In this document: positions 10,166 through 21,941 of the stretch, one piece after another
Layout: each line of letters starts with the position of its first letter
Numbering within the stretch: position 1 is the first letter of the stretch
Source: Flaveria trinervia
Taxonomy: Eukaryota > Streptophyta > Magnoliopsida > Asterales > Asteraceae
Length of the DNA: 64,000 nucleotides
NCBI GenBank assembly: GCA_025506515.1
Contig: CM046451.1
Location: forward strand, 70,881,932-70,945,931
Direction of reading: 5' to 3'
Notes under the pieces: model-generated
Told to the model about the DNA's origin: nothing
Seen by the model: the letters and a program-made list of their open reading frames with translations, nothing else
Database searches by the model: none
Position numbers and translations under genes: made by a program

Positions 10166-11925
10166 TATGTATCAATATCTCTCCTTCATTAAATCTGTCC
10201 TCATTGAATGAATTTAAGACATCAGCTGGTCCAAGTGTTCAGAACCCTAAGCAAAACCTGTCCAAATTAGATCTATCCATGGAACTAGGTCTAATTCTTA
10301 GGCTCAGTATTCATAATACTCACCCAGCTGAGAACATCATTGGAGATGTTTCTAAAGGCGTGAGAACAAGGGGACAAAACCTGCTTGTACTCATGTTTCT
10401 TATCACAGATGAAGCAAATGAAGGTAGAAGAAGCCTTGAAAGATAGTAGTTGGGTTGAATCAATGAAAGAAGAATTGCTTCAATTCAAGAGACAAAAGGT
10501 TTGGAACCTATGTCCATTACCATCTAGTAAAGTACCCATTCGCATAAAATGGGTGTTCAGGAACAAGAGAGATGATAAAGGCTTGATTATCAAGAACAAG
10601 ACAAGACTAGTAGTTCAATGGTACATGCTAGAGGAGGGAATTGATTACACTGATGTCTTTGCACCTATTGCAAGACTTGAGGCAGTGAGGATCTTTTTTG
10701 CTTATGCAGCATCTGAGAACTTTACAGTCTACCAACTGATGTCACGTGTTCCTTTTTATACGAGGATATAGACAGGAAAGTCTATGTGTGCGAACCTCTA
10801 GGATTTGAAGATCCCCAATACCCCAACTATGTGTGCAAACTGGATAAAGCTCTCAATGGGCTACACCAACCACCTAGGTTGTGGTATGAGACTTTGTCTC
10901 AGTTTCTCCTAAAGAATGGTTACAACAGAGGTAGTTACCATTGATAAGACTTTATTCATCAGAAAGTCTGGGAAAGACATCTTGCTAGTACAAGTCTATG
11001 TCTATGACATCATATTTGGTTCCTTAAATGACCAAATGTGCAAAGACTTTAAGAGTATCATGAAGTAGAAATTTGAGATGAGTTCCATAGGAAAATGGAC
11101 TTTTTCCTTGGAATTCAAGTAAAACAGGTGAAACAAGTGTTCTTTATCAATCAATCTAAGTATGTTCAAAACATCTTTTAAAAGATTTGATATGAAAGAT
11201 TGCAACCCATCAAAGACTCCTATACCCAGAAATCATAATTTTTGTTCTGACTTTAAGGGGAAGGATACTAATCAACATCAGTATAGGGCAATCATTGAAT
11301 GTCTGATGTATCTCACAGCAAGTAAACGTGATATCATGTTTTCAACTTGCATATGTGCAAGATATCAAGCTACTCTAAAGGTGTCTCATCTAGTTGGTGC
11401 CAAGAGAATCCATAGATACCTCAAAGGAGCACCTAAACTAGGTTTCTAGTATCCAAGGAACAACAACTTCAATCCCTATGGCTATACTGATAGTGACTAT
11501 GGTGGCTGCAACATCAACAAGAAATAAACATTAGGAGGATGTCATTTTTTTGGTGGAAGGATAATCTTATGGCAATGCAAAAAACAATCTTGTGTCTCAA
11601 CATCAACTGCTGAAGCTGAATACATTGTTGTTTCTTGTTGTTGTTCTCAACTGCTGTGGATTCAAAACCAAATGTTAGATTCATGGAGACTCATATCCAT
11701 ATTAACAATAAGAGTGCCATTTCTATTACAAAAAGTCCTATCAAGCACTCCAAGACAAAGCACATTGACAGCAGGTATCATTTCAATAGAGATATTCATG
11801 AGAAAATTTTGATCAAACTAGTCAAAGTTGAGTCAAATGAACAATATGCTTAGTTGTTCACCAAAGAATTTGATAAACAAAGATTTAAGTTTCTTATTAT
11901 TGCTATTGAGATGATAAACATTGAT
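10166..11925 (+). pseudogene. pol: Copia RT and RNase H remnant (element B)
   Basis: It starts in the linker before RT (RIHNTHPAENIIGDV type, about 10300) and continues with ALKDSSW, ELLQFKRQKVWNLCPLPS, FAPIARLEAVR and the RNase H pieces TDSDYGGCN and STAEAEYI. The active site YVDD has become YVYD (10997-11008). Frame breaks occur near 10380, 10740, 10930 and 11170, and stops at 11447 and 11525. It is close in sequence to E (36643-37368) and H (62116-62514). The upstream gag, protease and integrase are not adjacent; element J and A occupy that side. Confidence 0.85.
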
Positions 11926-12505
11926 TAGTCTATCTCATTTGGAAAACCTTTTCAAAATGTGTCTTGTTTTTGTCAATACAATCTAAGCCCCGTTACAAAA
12001 AGTGTTTCTTCAAAATTTTGACTAAGTGTGAGTTCTTCCGAAGAGAAACTAACCCTTGGAACATGTCTTATGTATCTTCCAAAGGAAAATTCCTCCAAGG
12101 TTAATCTTAGCTTTCGAAGAATTTTTAGCTTCAGAAGAAGCATTTGATGACATATCAAATCTATTTCTGAAGCTTAACAAACTTCTTCACTTGGAAGGCC
12201 TTCTTATTCTCGGAAGTAAATTGGATAAATTTACCTTCGAAAGTAAGTTTCACTTCGGAAAAAGATTACCTTCGGAAAACCTTTTACACTCGGAAGAAAT
12301 CTTTACTGTGTAATGGAAATCTTTTGGGCTCCACTCTGAAAAAGACAAGGATTTTATTAATGATGTTGGAATAATTTAAATAACCTTACCGTCATTGTCA
12401 CATCATACCCAAAATTGTCATTTCACCTTATCCATCTGCCATTTCACCCATTTAAATACTTTCAACCTATTTCCTTAATCTTTTTACCGATTTCACAGCC
12501 CTAGG
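11926..12505 (+). promoter_or_regulatory. Palindrome array and TATA-like box before env-like ORF of B
   Basis: From about 12025 to 12305 the motifs CTTCCGAAG, CTTCGGAAG, CTTCGAAAG and ACTCGGAAG recur every 15-30 bases. Downstream, CCATTTAAATACTTTC (12449-12464) is the only TATA-like box. Both match the layout upstream of the env-like ORF of E (35129-35690, opposite strand). Element C inserted at 12506, only about 45 bases after the TATA-like box, which separates it from the ORF start now at 50128. Confidence 0.6.
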
Positions 12506-12812
12506 TGTTACACCCCGACCGACGGCGGAATCATCGGGGCAGGCGAATGTGAAACGACTGTTCGTAGCACATAGAATAGAATAAGTTGGAATAATATTAA
12601 ATACTATTTTTCATTGAACAATATTAGACAATTAGGTCATTACAATACCACCAAGATATAAATAACAACATAAGATGTTTAATTAAACTAAGTTCAAGTC
12701 CAATATGAGCAAGAAGAGTTCCTCAAGTAGCAATCCTAAAACATGTTAAAAATAAAGGGTCAACATTGAAAGTTGGTGAGTTTCCATGGGTTAAACATAC
12801 ATATATCTATAT
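12506..12812 (-). repeat. Left LTR of element C, piece 1
   Basis: TGTTACACCCCGACCGACGG matches the start of the right LTR at 47677 (TGTCACACCTCGACTGATGG) and stays alignable to the TA-rich stretch at about 12800, where gypsy element 1 entered. Confidence 0.85.
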
Positions 12813-14913
12813 TGTAACACCCGGTTATTTTCCTTGTAGTCAAAGAAAGAAGAATAAAGAAAGAAAAAGGGGGAAAAAGGTATTTTACCAAAGACAAGGG
12901 GTACAAAGTGTCAAAAGGACAAAAATTTACAAAAAGTTGGTATTAATGGCATGGCAGCCCACTCCCTTCTCCCATACTCTTTCCAGTCGGCTGAGAGAGG
13001 GAGAGAAAGGGAGAAAGGGTAGAAGCTTTCGGTTTATCAAGTTCAAGAGGCGATTTCTAGTGGGTTTCTTGCTATGAACTCGAAACAAGCAGGTTTGTGG
13101 GAAGCTCTACCCGAAGAGGATTCTAAGGTGAGTTATAGGACCCCTATTTTACATAATTTTTAACTGATTTTGGGGCTGGAACGCATATGAAACTGTTTTT
13201 GTTGTGTTGGGTGTGCATAGGTATGTGTTGTGTGTGATCGAGTGGGGTTCGAGTTTGGGCAAGTTTTGTTTGAATGATGATGCAACTGGATTTCTAAGGC
13301 TTCGGATGGATGGTTTAAGCTTAGAGCAGGTTAGAGAGGTTTTGGGGACTGAAATCTATTGTTTAGGTTCGAAAGAGGTTGCTTTTGCGCCTAGCTAGGG
13401 CTCATGCGCCTGGAGATTTCCCCATTCGACTGAAGGTCATGCGACCGAAGGTCATGTGACCGAAGGTCATGCGACGGAAGGTCGTGCGACCGAAGGTCAA
13501 GCGACCAAAAGTCATGCGACTGAGAGTCCATACGCCCCATAGTGCCCATGCACCTCGAAGTTGTCCATGCGCCTAAGTGTTCCTCATACGATTGAAGGTT
13601 ATGCAACTGGAGGCCATATAGCCAAAGGTCATGCGACTGAAGGTCACACGACTGGAAGTCATGTCACTGAAGGTCATACGACTAAGGGTCCATATGCCCT
13701 ATAATGTTCCTGTGTCTGGAAGTCTTCTATACGCCTAAATGTTCATGCGCCCCAATAGATCTCATACGCCTAAAGGACTTAGAATATTTTTCTGACTTTT
13801 AGGGAAAAGTGTAAATATAGGCTTTGACTTTGGATGTTCCCGGGGGCTAAGTAAGTTGACTTTAGAGGTCATAGATTATGTGATGGGTGATGTATGATTG
13901 ATGCATGATGGTGTGTATGATGTATTTTATGTATGATTGATGGTGCCTTGTATGGTGATGTTGTTTATGTTCCGGATTATGTATGTTATTTTTCCCGTGG
14001 CTTTACGTTGAATGTTAATGAAATAAATGAAAAGTATTATGCAACGTAAAGTGGAAGATAATGAAAAGAGGAATGTAAAGAAAGGATGCATGCATTAATG
14101 AATGAATGAAAGTAAGAAAGGCTTGCAAGCAAATGTGTGGAGGTTCACACCCAATGAAGGGTGTTAGCTCAACTGTGTGTGGGTTAGCTACCTCGGAGGA
14201 TGCACACTGGGGTCTAATCCATGCCATTGACCATATGTATGGGATCCTTGCCGCTTACCCCAGTACTGTGGTCAGGCCACCGGGCACAATGTATGGGGGT
14301 CTATTTATAGACTTCGACCCAGTACCTGGTTTATGCATGACGATGGGGTGAAGCACATGGCATTGGTCCGAATGAAAGTAAAGATTAATGATGTATGTAC
14401 GGAATGAACGATACAAAAGAAAAGGAATGAATTATGATAATGAATGATCATGAGTAACGTGCGATGAACGAATGAATAATGACGATAATAATGATATTAT
14501 CTATGTGTATGTATGATGCATGATTATGTATGATTGTATAGAACGGTTATAAAAGAAAGATAAAGTATGTTTTATTTAAAAACTAGAATTCACTCAGCAA
14601 CGCTAACTTTTATATGTTTCCAGTTGGCAGGTAATGGTTGCTGGGGATGGCACGGGGTGCCTACTTGGCTCATTTTGGATGGCATTCTTTTGTATAATGT
14701 TTTTGCATTATAATGCGAACAAACGATATTTTGTAATGAATTTTGTATTATTTTGCAACGAATTTTGTATTATTTTGCAAAAGCATTTATTTTAATGAAA
14801 TGAAATGTTTGTTTTAATGATTCCGCTACAACACTTTATTGGGGTTAATGTAATTATATGTTTTAAGTGGAATGATTGACCAGCTGTAAGCATCCCGAGA
14901 ACAAGGCCTTACA
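12813..14913 (+). repeat. 5' LTR of gypsy element 1
   Basis: It begins TGTAACACCCGG and ends GGCCTTACA. It aligns along its length with 19918-21936. It contains a CATGCGAC minisatellite (13419-13720) and a segment with several GAATGAATGA runs (14095-14480). The ORF-like stretches inside it come from these repeats and are not genes. Confidence 0.92.
13419..13720 (+). repeat. CATGCGAC(C/T)GAAGGT minisatellite in LTR
   Basis: Degenerate tandem units of about 15 bases, such as CATGCGACCGAAGGT and CATGCGACTGAAGGT, with longer variants containing CATACGCCCC. The matching tract in the other LTR is 20517-20760. It is rich in CG dinucleotides compared with its surroundings. Confidence 0.85.
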
Positions 14914-14916
14914 AGT

Positions 14917-14929
14917 TGGAATCAGAGCC
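14917..14929 (+). other. Primer binding site of gypsy element 1
   Basis: TGGAATCAGAGCC lies 3 bases after the 5' LTR. It differs by one base from the usual initiator tRNA-Met site TGGTATCAGAGC. Confidence 0.75.
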
Positions 14930-15257
14930 AAAGTTTAAGTGAAAGGGTAAATTTTCAAAATAAACCTAAACTGAAAATGGGACGAAAGGGAAGGGATGCC
15001 AGCCTGAGTAGCTACGTGCCATCAGGTATTTTCTATAATGTTAACCGGTATTACGTGTGCATATTATGTGGTTTATGTGTTGTTTGTAGATTTAGATGCT
15101 GATATAGTCAGGATAGGAAATGTTTGGGGTGTGAAGAGTAAAGTAAGTGGCTAATCACAACTTGCCACTGCAATTAGGGACTTACTATACTTGACATAAA
15201 CTAAGTTGTTCCCATGAATGACCGTGTTGGTGTTTGAATCTTTCAATGTGTTAGAGG
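14930..15257 (+). other. Leader of gypsy element 1
   Basis: Non-coding, about 330 bases between primer binding site and gag start. I see no repeat or further signal in it. Confidence 0.6.
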
Positions 15258-16560
15258 ATGGACGGTGGTAGATCATCGAAAGCTTCACGTGGTGGGGGTC
15301 GCGGTGGACGTGGTGCTGAACCATGGGCCAAAAGAGGAAGGCCTAGAGCCGAAAAGGTGGTTCTTGAAGAACCCGAGACCCCTCACCCTAAGGGTGGAGA
15401 TAAGAGTGCCAACTTAAGGGTCTTAGTGAAGGAGGTTGTTGTTGAAGAAGTGCATCAAGTCATGCAGACGATATTACCGTCTATGGTGACTCGAGTGATA
15501 AAGGCTATATGGGAAGGGGAACGAAAAGAGAGGAATAGGTCCTCAGGAGGACGGGAGCGACTAGAGACTGAGACGGTTCTCTCTGATGATGAAAAAGAGG
15601 AAGAAGAGCCTGGGCCAGAGGTGGCACGAGGCTGGAACTACAGGGCATTTCAAAGATGCAAGCCCCCTACTTTTGATGGTAACGGCACTACTGCTGCTGC
15701 TCACTGGTGGGTGAGGGAGATGGAAGCTGTTCTTGATATCAGCGAGTGTCGGGAAGACCAGAAGGTGAATTTTGCTGCCCACTCATTTGTGGACTCGGCT
15801 CTGTGTTGGATTGGACAATATTGTCCATGTCGAGGGTAGTCAGGCAATTGGAAGGATGAAGTGGGCGGAGCTGAAAAAGTTGGTGATCAAGGAGTTCTGT
15901 CCTTATAGGGAAATGGATAAGGTGGAAAGAGAGTTTCTGTAGCTAGAGGCAGGAATGATGACACAACAGTAATGCACTACCAAGTTCAATGAGATGGCAT
16001 AGCTGGTGCCAGATCAAGTGACACCCTTGTCATGAAAGATCAAGAGGTATGTTCAGGAATTGCCGACGGATAGTCGCAGGCACATGATCGCTGCCCAACC
16101 AAGCACGTTTAGGTCGGTAATTGACTTGGCGGGAAGGTTGTATAATGAGCGAGAGGTGGTGGCGGCTAAGGTGAGCAAGAAAGGTGGTGGTGACTGGAAT
16201 TGGAATAGGACAAGGTTTGTTCGGGGTGTTGCCCCGACGAGTAACAAGGGTGCACGGGTGGATGACCGTCATGTGGTCACATCTGGTGCGGGGTCGAAGA
16301 GGTGTGGCAAATGTGAAAAGGAGCATGTTGGAGAATGTAGGTTGGGATCAAACTTATGCTTCAAGTGTGGGAGGACGGGGCATATAGCAAAGGATTGTCG
16401 TGCGGCCAGATGTTTTAATTGTGGCGAGGAGGACCACATGACTAGGGACTTCAAGAAGCCAAGGGCTGAAGGTTCGGGAGTGAAGAAGGGTGGAGGAGAA
16501 GGACAGAGGGTGAGCGCCAGAGTGTTTACGATGACGCAGGAGGATGCTAAGATAGACCCT
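15258..16560 (+). pseudogene. gag: Gypsy gag remnant (element 1)
   Basis: Gag forms the virus-like particle and packages RNA. The start at 15258 gives a Gly/Arg-rich N-terminus (RGGGRGGRGAEPWAKRGRPR), an acidic stretch and the retrotransposon gag core CKPPTFDGNG ... HWWVREMEAVLDISEC. The frame breaks near 15820, then TAG (15940-15942) and further stops follow up to about 16040. From 16060 the frame is open again. The zinc knuckle CFKCGRTGHIAKDC is at 16357-16398; a second knuckle, CFNCGEEDHMTRDF, has lost its last Cys. A first Cys-rich piece, CGKCEKEHVGEC, precedes them. Confidence 0.85.
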
Positions 16561-19500
16561 GATGTTGTCTCAGGTATGTTTCTAGTAAACCAACCTTTAG
16601 CCTCTGTGTTATTTGATTCTAGTGCTAGTAAATGTTTTAATTCTATTGCTTTCTATGCTAAACTGGTTGTTTGTAGTAGGAGTGTAGATGCGCCCTTTGA
16701 TGTAGAAACTATCATAGGTACGTCTACCAGGATTTCTGAGATGATGGAGGGTTGTGATGTAGAATTAGAAGGTCACAAGTTTCTTGTTAGACCATTTGTG
16801 ATGACCTTAGGCGGGTTTGACGTAGTCCTAAGAATGGATTGGTTGGTGGACTACGAGGCGAACATTGTTTGTTGCAAGAAGATGATTCGTTTGACAGCGC
16901 CTGACAAGAGTTTGGTGACGGTTTATGGTGATCGAGTCACTACGATCCCAAAAGTGATTTCGATGGTCGTGGCAGGAAAGTGCATGAGGTATGGATGTAG
17001 CGCCTACTTGGCCTATGTAAAGGATGTGGATACACCAATACCACAACTGTCCGATGTACTGGTTGTGTGTGACTTTCCAGATGTATTTCCCAAAGACTTA
17101 CCAGGAGTGCCACTTGACCGAGAGATCAAGTTTCAGATTGATTTGATTCCAAGTGCCCAACATGTTGCTAAGGTACCATATCGGTTGGCTCCGACTGAGA
17201 TGAAAGAGTTGATGGAGCAACTGCAGGAGTTACTTGATAAGGGGTTCATTCGACCGAGTATCTATCCTTGGGGTCCTCCGACCTTATTCGTGAAGAAGAA
17301 AGACGGTAGCATGAGGATGTGCATCGACTATAGTGAGTTGAATAAGTTGACGGTAAAGAATCGATACCCATTACCAAGAATTGATGATTTGTTTGATCAA
17401 CTTCAAGGTGCTAGTTAGTTCTCGAGCATAGATCTTCGATCTGGCTACCATCAATTAAAGGTGAAAAAGCATGATATCCCTAAAACAGCTTTTCGCACAC
17501 GCTATCGACACTACGAGTTTCTCGTTATCTCTTTTGCTTTAACCAATGCGCTAGCTGCTTTTGTGGATTTGATGAATCGAGTATGTCAGCCGATGCTGGA
17601 TAAATCAATGATTGTGTTTATTGATGATATTCTGATTTATTCAAAGAACGAGAATGAGCATTCTGGTCACATTCGAAAGGTGTTGGAGACGTTGAGAAGG
17701 GAGAAGTTGTATGCTAAATTCTCTAAGTGCGCATTCTAGCTACGCGAGGTTCAGTTCTTGGGTCACGTGGTGAATCCTGAGGGGATTATGGTGGATCTGG
17801 CAAAGGTAGAGGCGATGATGCAATGGAAGTCTCCAAAGACGCCGTCCAAGATTCGTAGTTTCTTGGGTTTGGCGGGCTATTATAGGAGATTCATTCAAGA
17901 CTTCTCTAAGATCGCTTCTCCATTAACCAAGTTGACCCGTAAGGATGTAAATTTTGTGTGTGGTCAAGATCAGGAGAAGGCATTTGAGGAGTTAAAGGCG
18001 AGATTGTCTCAAGTTCCTGTTTTGTCATTACCCGATGGAAGTGAAGATCTGGTGGTTTATTCTGATGCTTCCTACTCGGGGTTGGGGTGTGTTTTAATGC
18101 AAAGAGGAAGAGTTATAGCATATGCATCTTGACAGTTGAAGGTTCATGAGGTTAACTATCTTACTCATGACTTAGAGTTAGCAGCGGTGGTCTTCGCGTT
18201 AAAGATTTGGAGGCACTACCTGTATGGGATGAAGTGCACTATATTCACTAACCACAAGAGCTTGAAGTACTTCTTCAAGCAGAAAGACTTAAACATAGGG
18301 CAAAGGTGATGGTTGGAGCTCATAAAGGATTATGATTGCAGTATCCATTACCATCTGGGCAAAGCCAACATGGTGGTGGGCACCCTTAGTTGAAAGGAGA
18401 GTCCCGAGCTGATTCGAGTGAAGGTTTATCAGTTGGTTGTGACCTCTGAGGTGATGAAGCAAGTACAAGAGTTTCAAGATAAGGCATTGAAAGAAGATCA
18501 TCTTAACTCTGCAAGGAGGAGAGGTCTGGTTGTGGAATTGGGTGAAAACACACTCGGTGTTAGGACCCAATTCGGGTGGATGTGGATTACTCATTTTAGG
18601 GATCTACGTGTGAAGATTATGGATGAAGCTCATAAGACTTGATACTCTATTCATCTCGATGCTACGAAGATGTACCAAGACATGAAGAAATATTATTGGT
18701 GGTCGATTATGAAATGTGATGAGGTGGAGTATGTGAGTAAATTCCTTACTTGTTTACAAGTGAAGGCTGAGCACCAAAAGCCGTATGGGAAGATCCAACC
18801 TTTGGATATACCAGAGTGTAAGTGGGAGCACATCACCATGGATTTTCTTACGAAGCTGCCGCGTACTACGCGAGGTTATGATGCAATATGGGTGATAGTT
18901 GACCGTTTGACAAAGAGTGCTCACTTCCTACCGATTTGAGAGACTTATTCATCTGAGAGGGTGGCGGATCTATTCATTAAAGAGATTGTAACTCGTCATC
19001 ATGTGCTGGCGTCTATTTTGTCTGATCGTGACACCCGGTTTACATCTAAATTTTGGAAGAAATTCCACGACGCAATGGGGAGGAGGTTACATATTAGCAC
19101 GGCTTATCATCCTCAGAAAGAGGGTCAGTCGGAAAGGACCATTCAGACGCTAGAGGATATGCTTCGGGCATGTGTCATTGATTTTGGAGGAAGTTAGGAT
19201 GACCACTTACCGTTAGCTAAGTTCTCATATAACAATAGCTATCATGCCAGCACTGGTATGCCTCCTTATGAGATGTTATACAAGAAGAGATGTAGAACAC
19301 CCGTGTGTTGGGGTGATATCAGCCATAAGGAGTTACGGAGTGTCGAGGTGGTCGAGGGTACGACTGAGAAGCTGGAAAGGATCAAGGCCTTCATGGAGGT
19401 AGCTAAAGATAGGCAAAAGTTGTATGCTGATAAACGACGTAGACCAATTGAGTTCCAGGTGGGTGATAGAGTTATGTTGAAAGTCTCACCTTGGAAACGT

Positions 19501-19880
19501 ATCATTCAGTTCAGAAAGCGGGGCAAGTCGAGTCCAAGGTACATAGGGTCTTTCCGAATCACTGCTCGAGTAGGAGAGGTGGCCTATAGGTTGGAGTTAC
19601 CAGAGGAGTTAAGTGAATTCATCCGACATTCCATGTATCTCATCTGAGAAGGTGTTTAGCAGACGAGGATATGGTTGTACCACTGGAAGATATCGTGGTA
19701 GACGAATGACTCAACTAAATGGAGCAACCAGTGTGATCATTGACCGTAAAGAAAAGAGGTTGAGGAATAAAGTGGTTTTGATTGTGCGCGTATAGTGGAA
19801 GCACAGAAAGGGATCTAAGTATACGTGGGAGACTGAAGAAGAGATGAGACAACATTACCCATGTTTGTTCGAGGAATAAC
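16561..19880 (+). pseudogene. pol: Gypsy pol remnant (protease, RT, RNase H, integrase, chromodomain-like tail)
   Basis: One frame can be followed over most of pol. Protease: the active site reads DSSAS (16615-16629) instead of DSGAS. RT: GFIRPSIYPWGPP..FVKKKDGS..MCIDY and FIDD (17617-17628). RNase H: VVYSDASYSGLG and THDLELAAVVFALKIWRHYL. Integrase: ITMDFLTKLP, SDRDTRF and GQSERTIQTLEDM. The tail (from about 19640, another frame) has IDRKEKRLRNK and YTWETEEEMRQHYPCLF, which resembles a degenerate chromodomain. In-frame stops lie at 17416, 17737, 18130, 18307, 18391, 18640, 18937 and 19195; all fit TGG-to-TAG or CGA-to-TGA. A frameshift lies near 19610. Confidence 0.9.
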
Positions 19881-19903
19881 AGGTTCGGGGATGAAACCTA
19901 TAT

Positions 19904-19917
19904 AAGGGGGGTGGGCT
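19904..19917 (+). other. Polypurine tract of gypsy element 1
   Basis: AAGGGGGGTGGGCT stands immediately before the 3' LTR start TGTAACACC. Confidence 0.75.
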
Positions 19918-21936
19918 TGTAACACCTGGTTATTTTCCTTGTAGTCAAAGAAAGAAGAATAAAGAAAGAAAAAAATGAGAAAAAGGTATTTTACCCAAGT
20001 CAAGGGGTAAAAAGTTTCAAAGGATAAAAAGTTACAGAAAGTTGGTATTAAGGGCATGGAAGCCCACTCCCTTCTCCCATACTCTTTCCAGTCGGCTGAG
20101 AGAGGGAGAGAAAGGGAGAAAGGGTAGAAGCTTTCGGTTTTCTTTGAATATCATATGCAAGAGTCGGTTTCTAGTGGGTTTCTTGGTGTGAACTCGAAGC
20201 AAGTGGGTATGTGGGAAGCTTTACCCGAAGAGCCTGCTAAGGTGAGTTCTAGGACCCCTATTCTACATATTTTTAATTGATATTGGGGTCGGAAGACATA
20301 TGAAAATGCTTTTGTTGTGTTGGGTGTGTACCCGTACGTATGCGTTGTGTGCAATTGGGTGGGGTTTGAGTTTGGGCAAGTTATGTTTGAATAATGATGC
20401 GACTGGGTTTCTAAGGTTTAGGATGGATGGTTTAAGCTTAGAGCAGGTTAGAGAGGGTTTGGGGACTGAAATCTGTTGTTTAGGTTCGAAAGAGGCTGCT
20501 TCTGCGCCCAGCTAGGCTCATACGCCCCATGCGACTGAAGATCATGCGACCAAAGGTCATGCAATGGAGGTCATGCGACTGAGAGTCCATATGCCCCATA
20601 GTACCCATGCGCCTAAGTGTTCCTCATGCGACTGAAAGTTATGCGACTGGAGGCCATACGGCTGAATATCATGCGACTGAAGGTCACACGACTGGAAGTC
20701 ATGCGACTGAAGGTCATGCGACTGAGGGTCCATACGCTCTATAGTGTTCATGTGCCTGGAAGTCCTCCATATGCCTAAATTTTCATGCGCCCCAATAGAG
20801 CTCATACGCCTAAAGGACTTAGAATATTTTTCTGATTTTTGGGGAAAACTGTAATATAGGCTTTGACTTAGGATGTTCCCATGGGCTAAGTAAGTTGACA
20901 TTAGAGGTCATAGATGATGTGATGGGTGATGTATGATTGATGCATGATGGTGTGTATGATGTATGTTATGTATGGTTGATGATGCTTTGTATGGCAATGT
21001 TTTATATGTTTATGTTCCTCATTATGTATGTTATTTTTCTCATGGCTTTACATTGAATGTTAATGAAAGAAATGAAGAGTATTATGTAACGTAAAGTGGA
21101 AGTTAATAAAAAGAGGAATGTAATGAAAGGATGCTTGCATTAATGAATGAATGAAAGTAAGAAAGGCTTGCAAGCAAATGTGTGGAGGTTCACACCCAAT
21201 GAAGGGTGTTAGCTCAACTGTGTGTGGGTTAGCTACCTCGGAAGGATGCACACTGGGGTCTAATCCGTGCGATTGACCATACACATGGGATCCTTGCCAC
21301 TTACGCCGGTACTGTGGTCAGGCCACTGGGCATAATGTATGGGGGTCTATTTATAGACTTCGGCCTAGTACCCGCTTTATGCATGACAGTGGGGTGAAGC
21401 ACATGGCATTGGTCCGAATGAAAGTAAAGATTAATGATGTATGTACACAGTGAACGATACAAAAGAAAAGGAATGAATGATGATAATGAATGATAACGAG
21501 TAACGTGCGATGAACGAATGAATAATGAGATAATAATGATATTATCTATGTTAATGTATGATGCATGATCACGTTCGATTGTATAGAATGGTTTTAAATG
21601 GAAGATACAATATGTTTTATTTTAAAACTAGAACTCACTCAGCAATGCTGACTTTTATGTGTTTCCAATTGGCAGGTAATGGTTGCTGAGGATGGAACGG
21701 GGTGGCTACTTGGCTTATTTTGGATGACATTCTTTTGTATAATGTTTTTGCATTATAATACGAACAAACAATATTTTGTGATAAATGTTGTATTATTTTG
21801 CAAAAGCGTTTATTTTAATGAAATGAAATTTTTGTTTTAATGATTCCGCTGCAACGCTTTATTGGGGTTAATGTAATTATATGTTTTAAGTGCAATGATT
21901 GACCAGCTGTAAGCATCCCGGGAACGGGGCCTTACA
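19918..21936 (+). repeat. 3' LTR of gypsy element 1
   Basis: It begins TGTAACACCTGG and ends GGGGCCTTACA, followed by the target duplication TATAT. It aligns with 12813-14913, with small deletions such as a shorter TTTTGTATTATTTTGCA repeat near 21780. Confidence 0.92.
20517..20760 (+). repeat. CATGCGACTGAAGGT minisatellite in 3' LTR
   Basis: Same tract as 13419-13720, slightly shorter, with units like CATGCGACTGAAGGT and GTCATGCGACTGAGGGT. Differences in unit number between the two LTRs show changes after insertion. Confidence 0.8.
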
Positions 21937-21941
21937 TATAT

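Larger units (their letters stand above)
12813..21936 (+). mobile_element. Complete Ty3/gypsy element 1, chromovirus-like, decayed
   Basis: LTRs 12813-14913 and 19918-21936 (about 2.1 and 2.0 kb, roughly 10 percent different by eye), primer binding site, gag, pol in the order protease-RT-RNase H-integrase, and a purine tract. The 5-bp target duplication TATAT is present on both sides (12808-12812 and 21937-21941). After its end the sequence of element C resumes, aligning with the right LTR of C from about 48030. Confidence 0.93.

Noticed and set aside
13391..13606. Open frame with repeated SHDLRSHDL on the minus strand, and similar frames at 20557-20901 and 23976-24354
   Set aside because: These are translations of the LTR minisatellites, without start context or conservation; not proteins.
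14917..14929. tRNA-Met gene fragments at the PBS sites (also 25570, 41887, 47662)
   Set aside because: Only 12-13 bases complementary to the tRNA 3' end, adjacent to LTRs; no cloverleaf.
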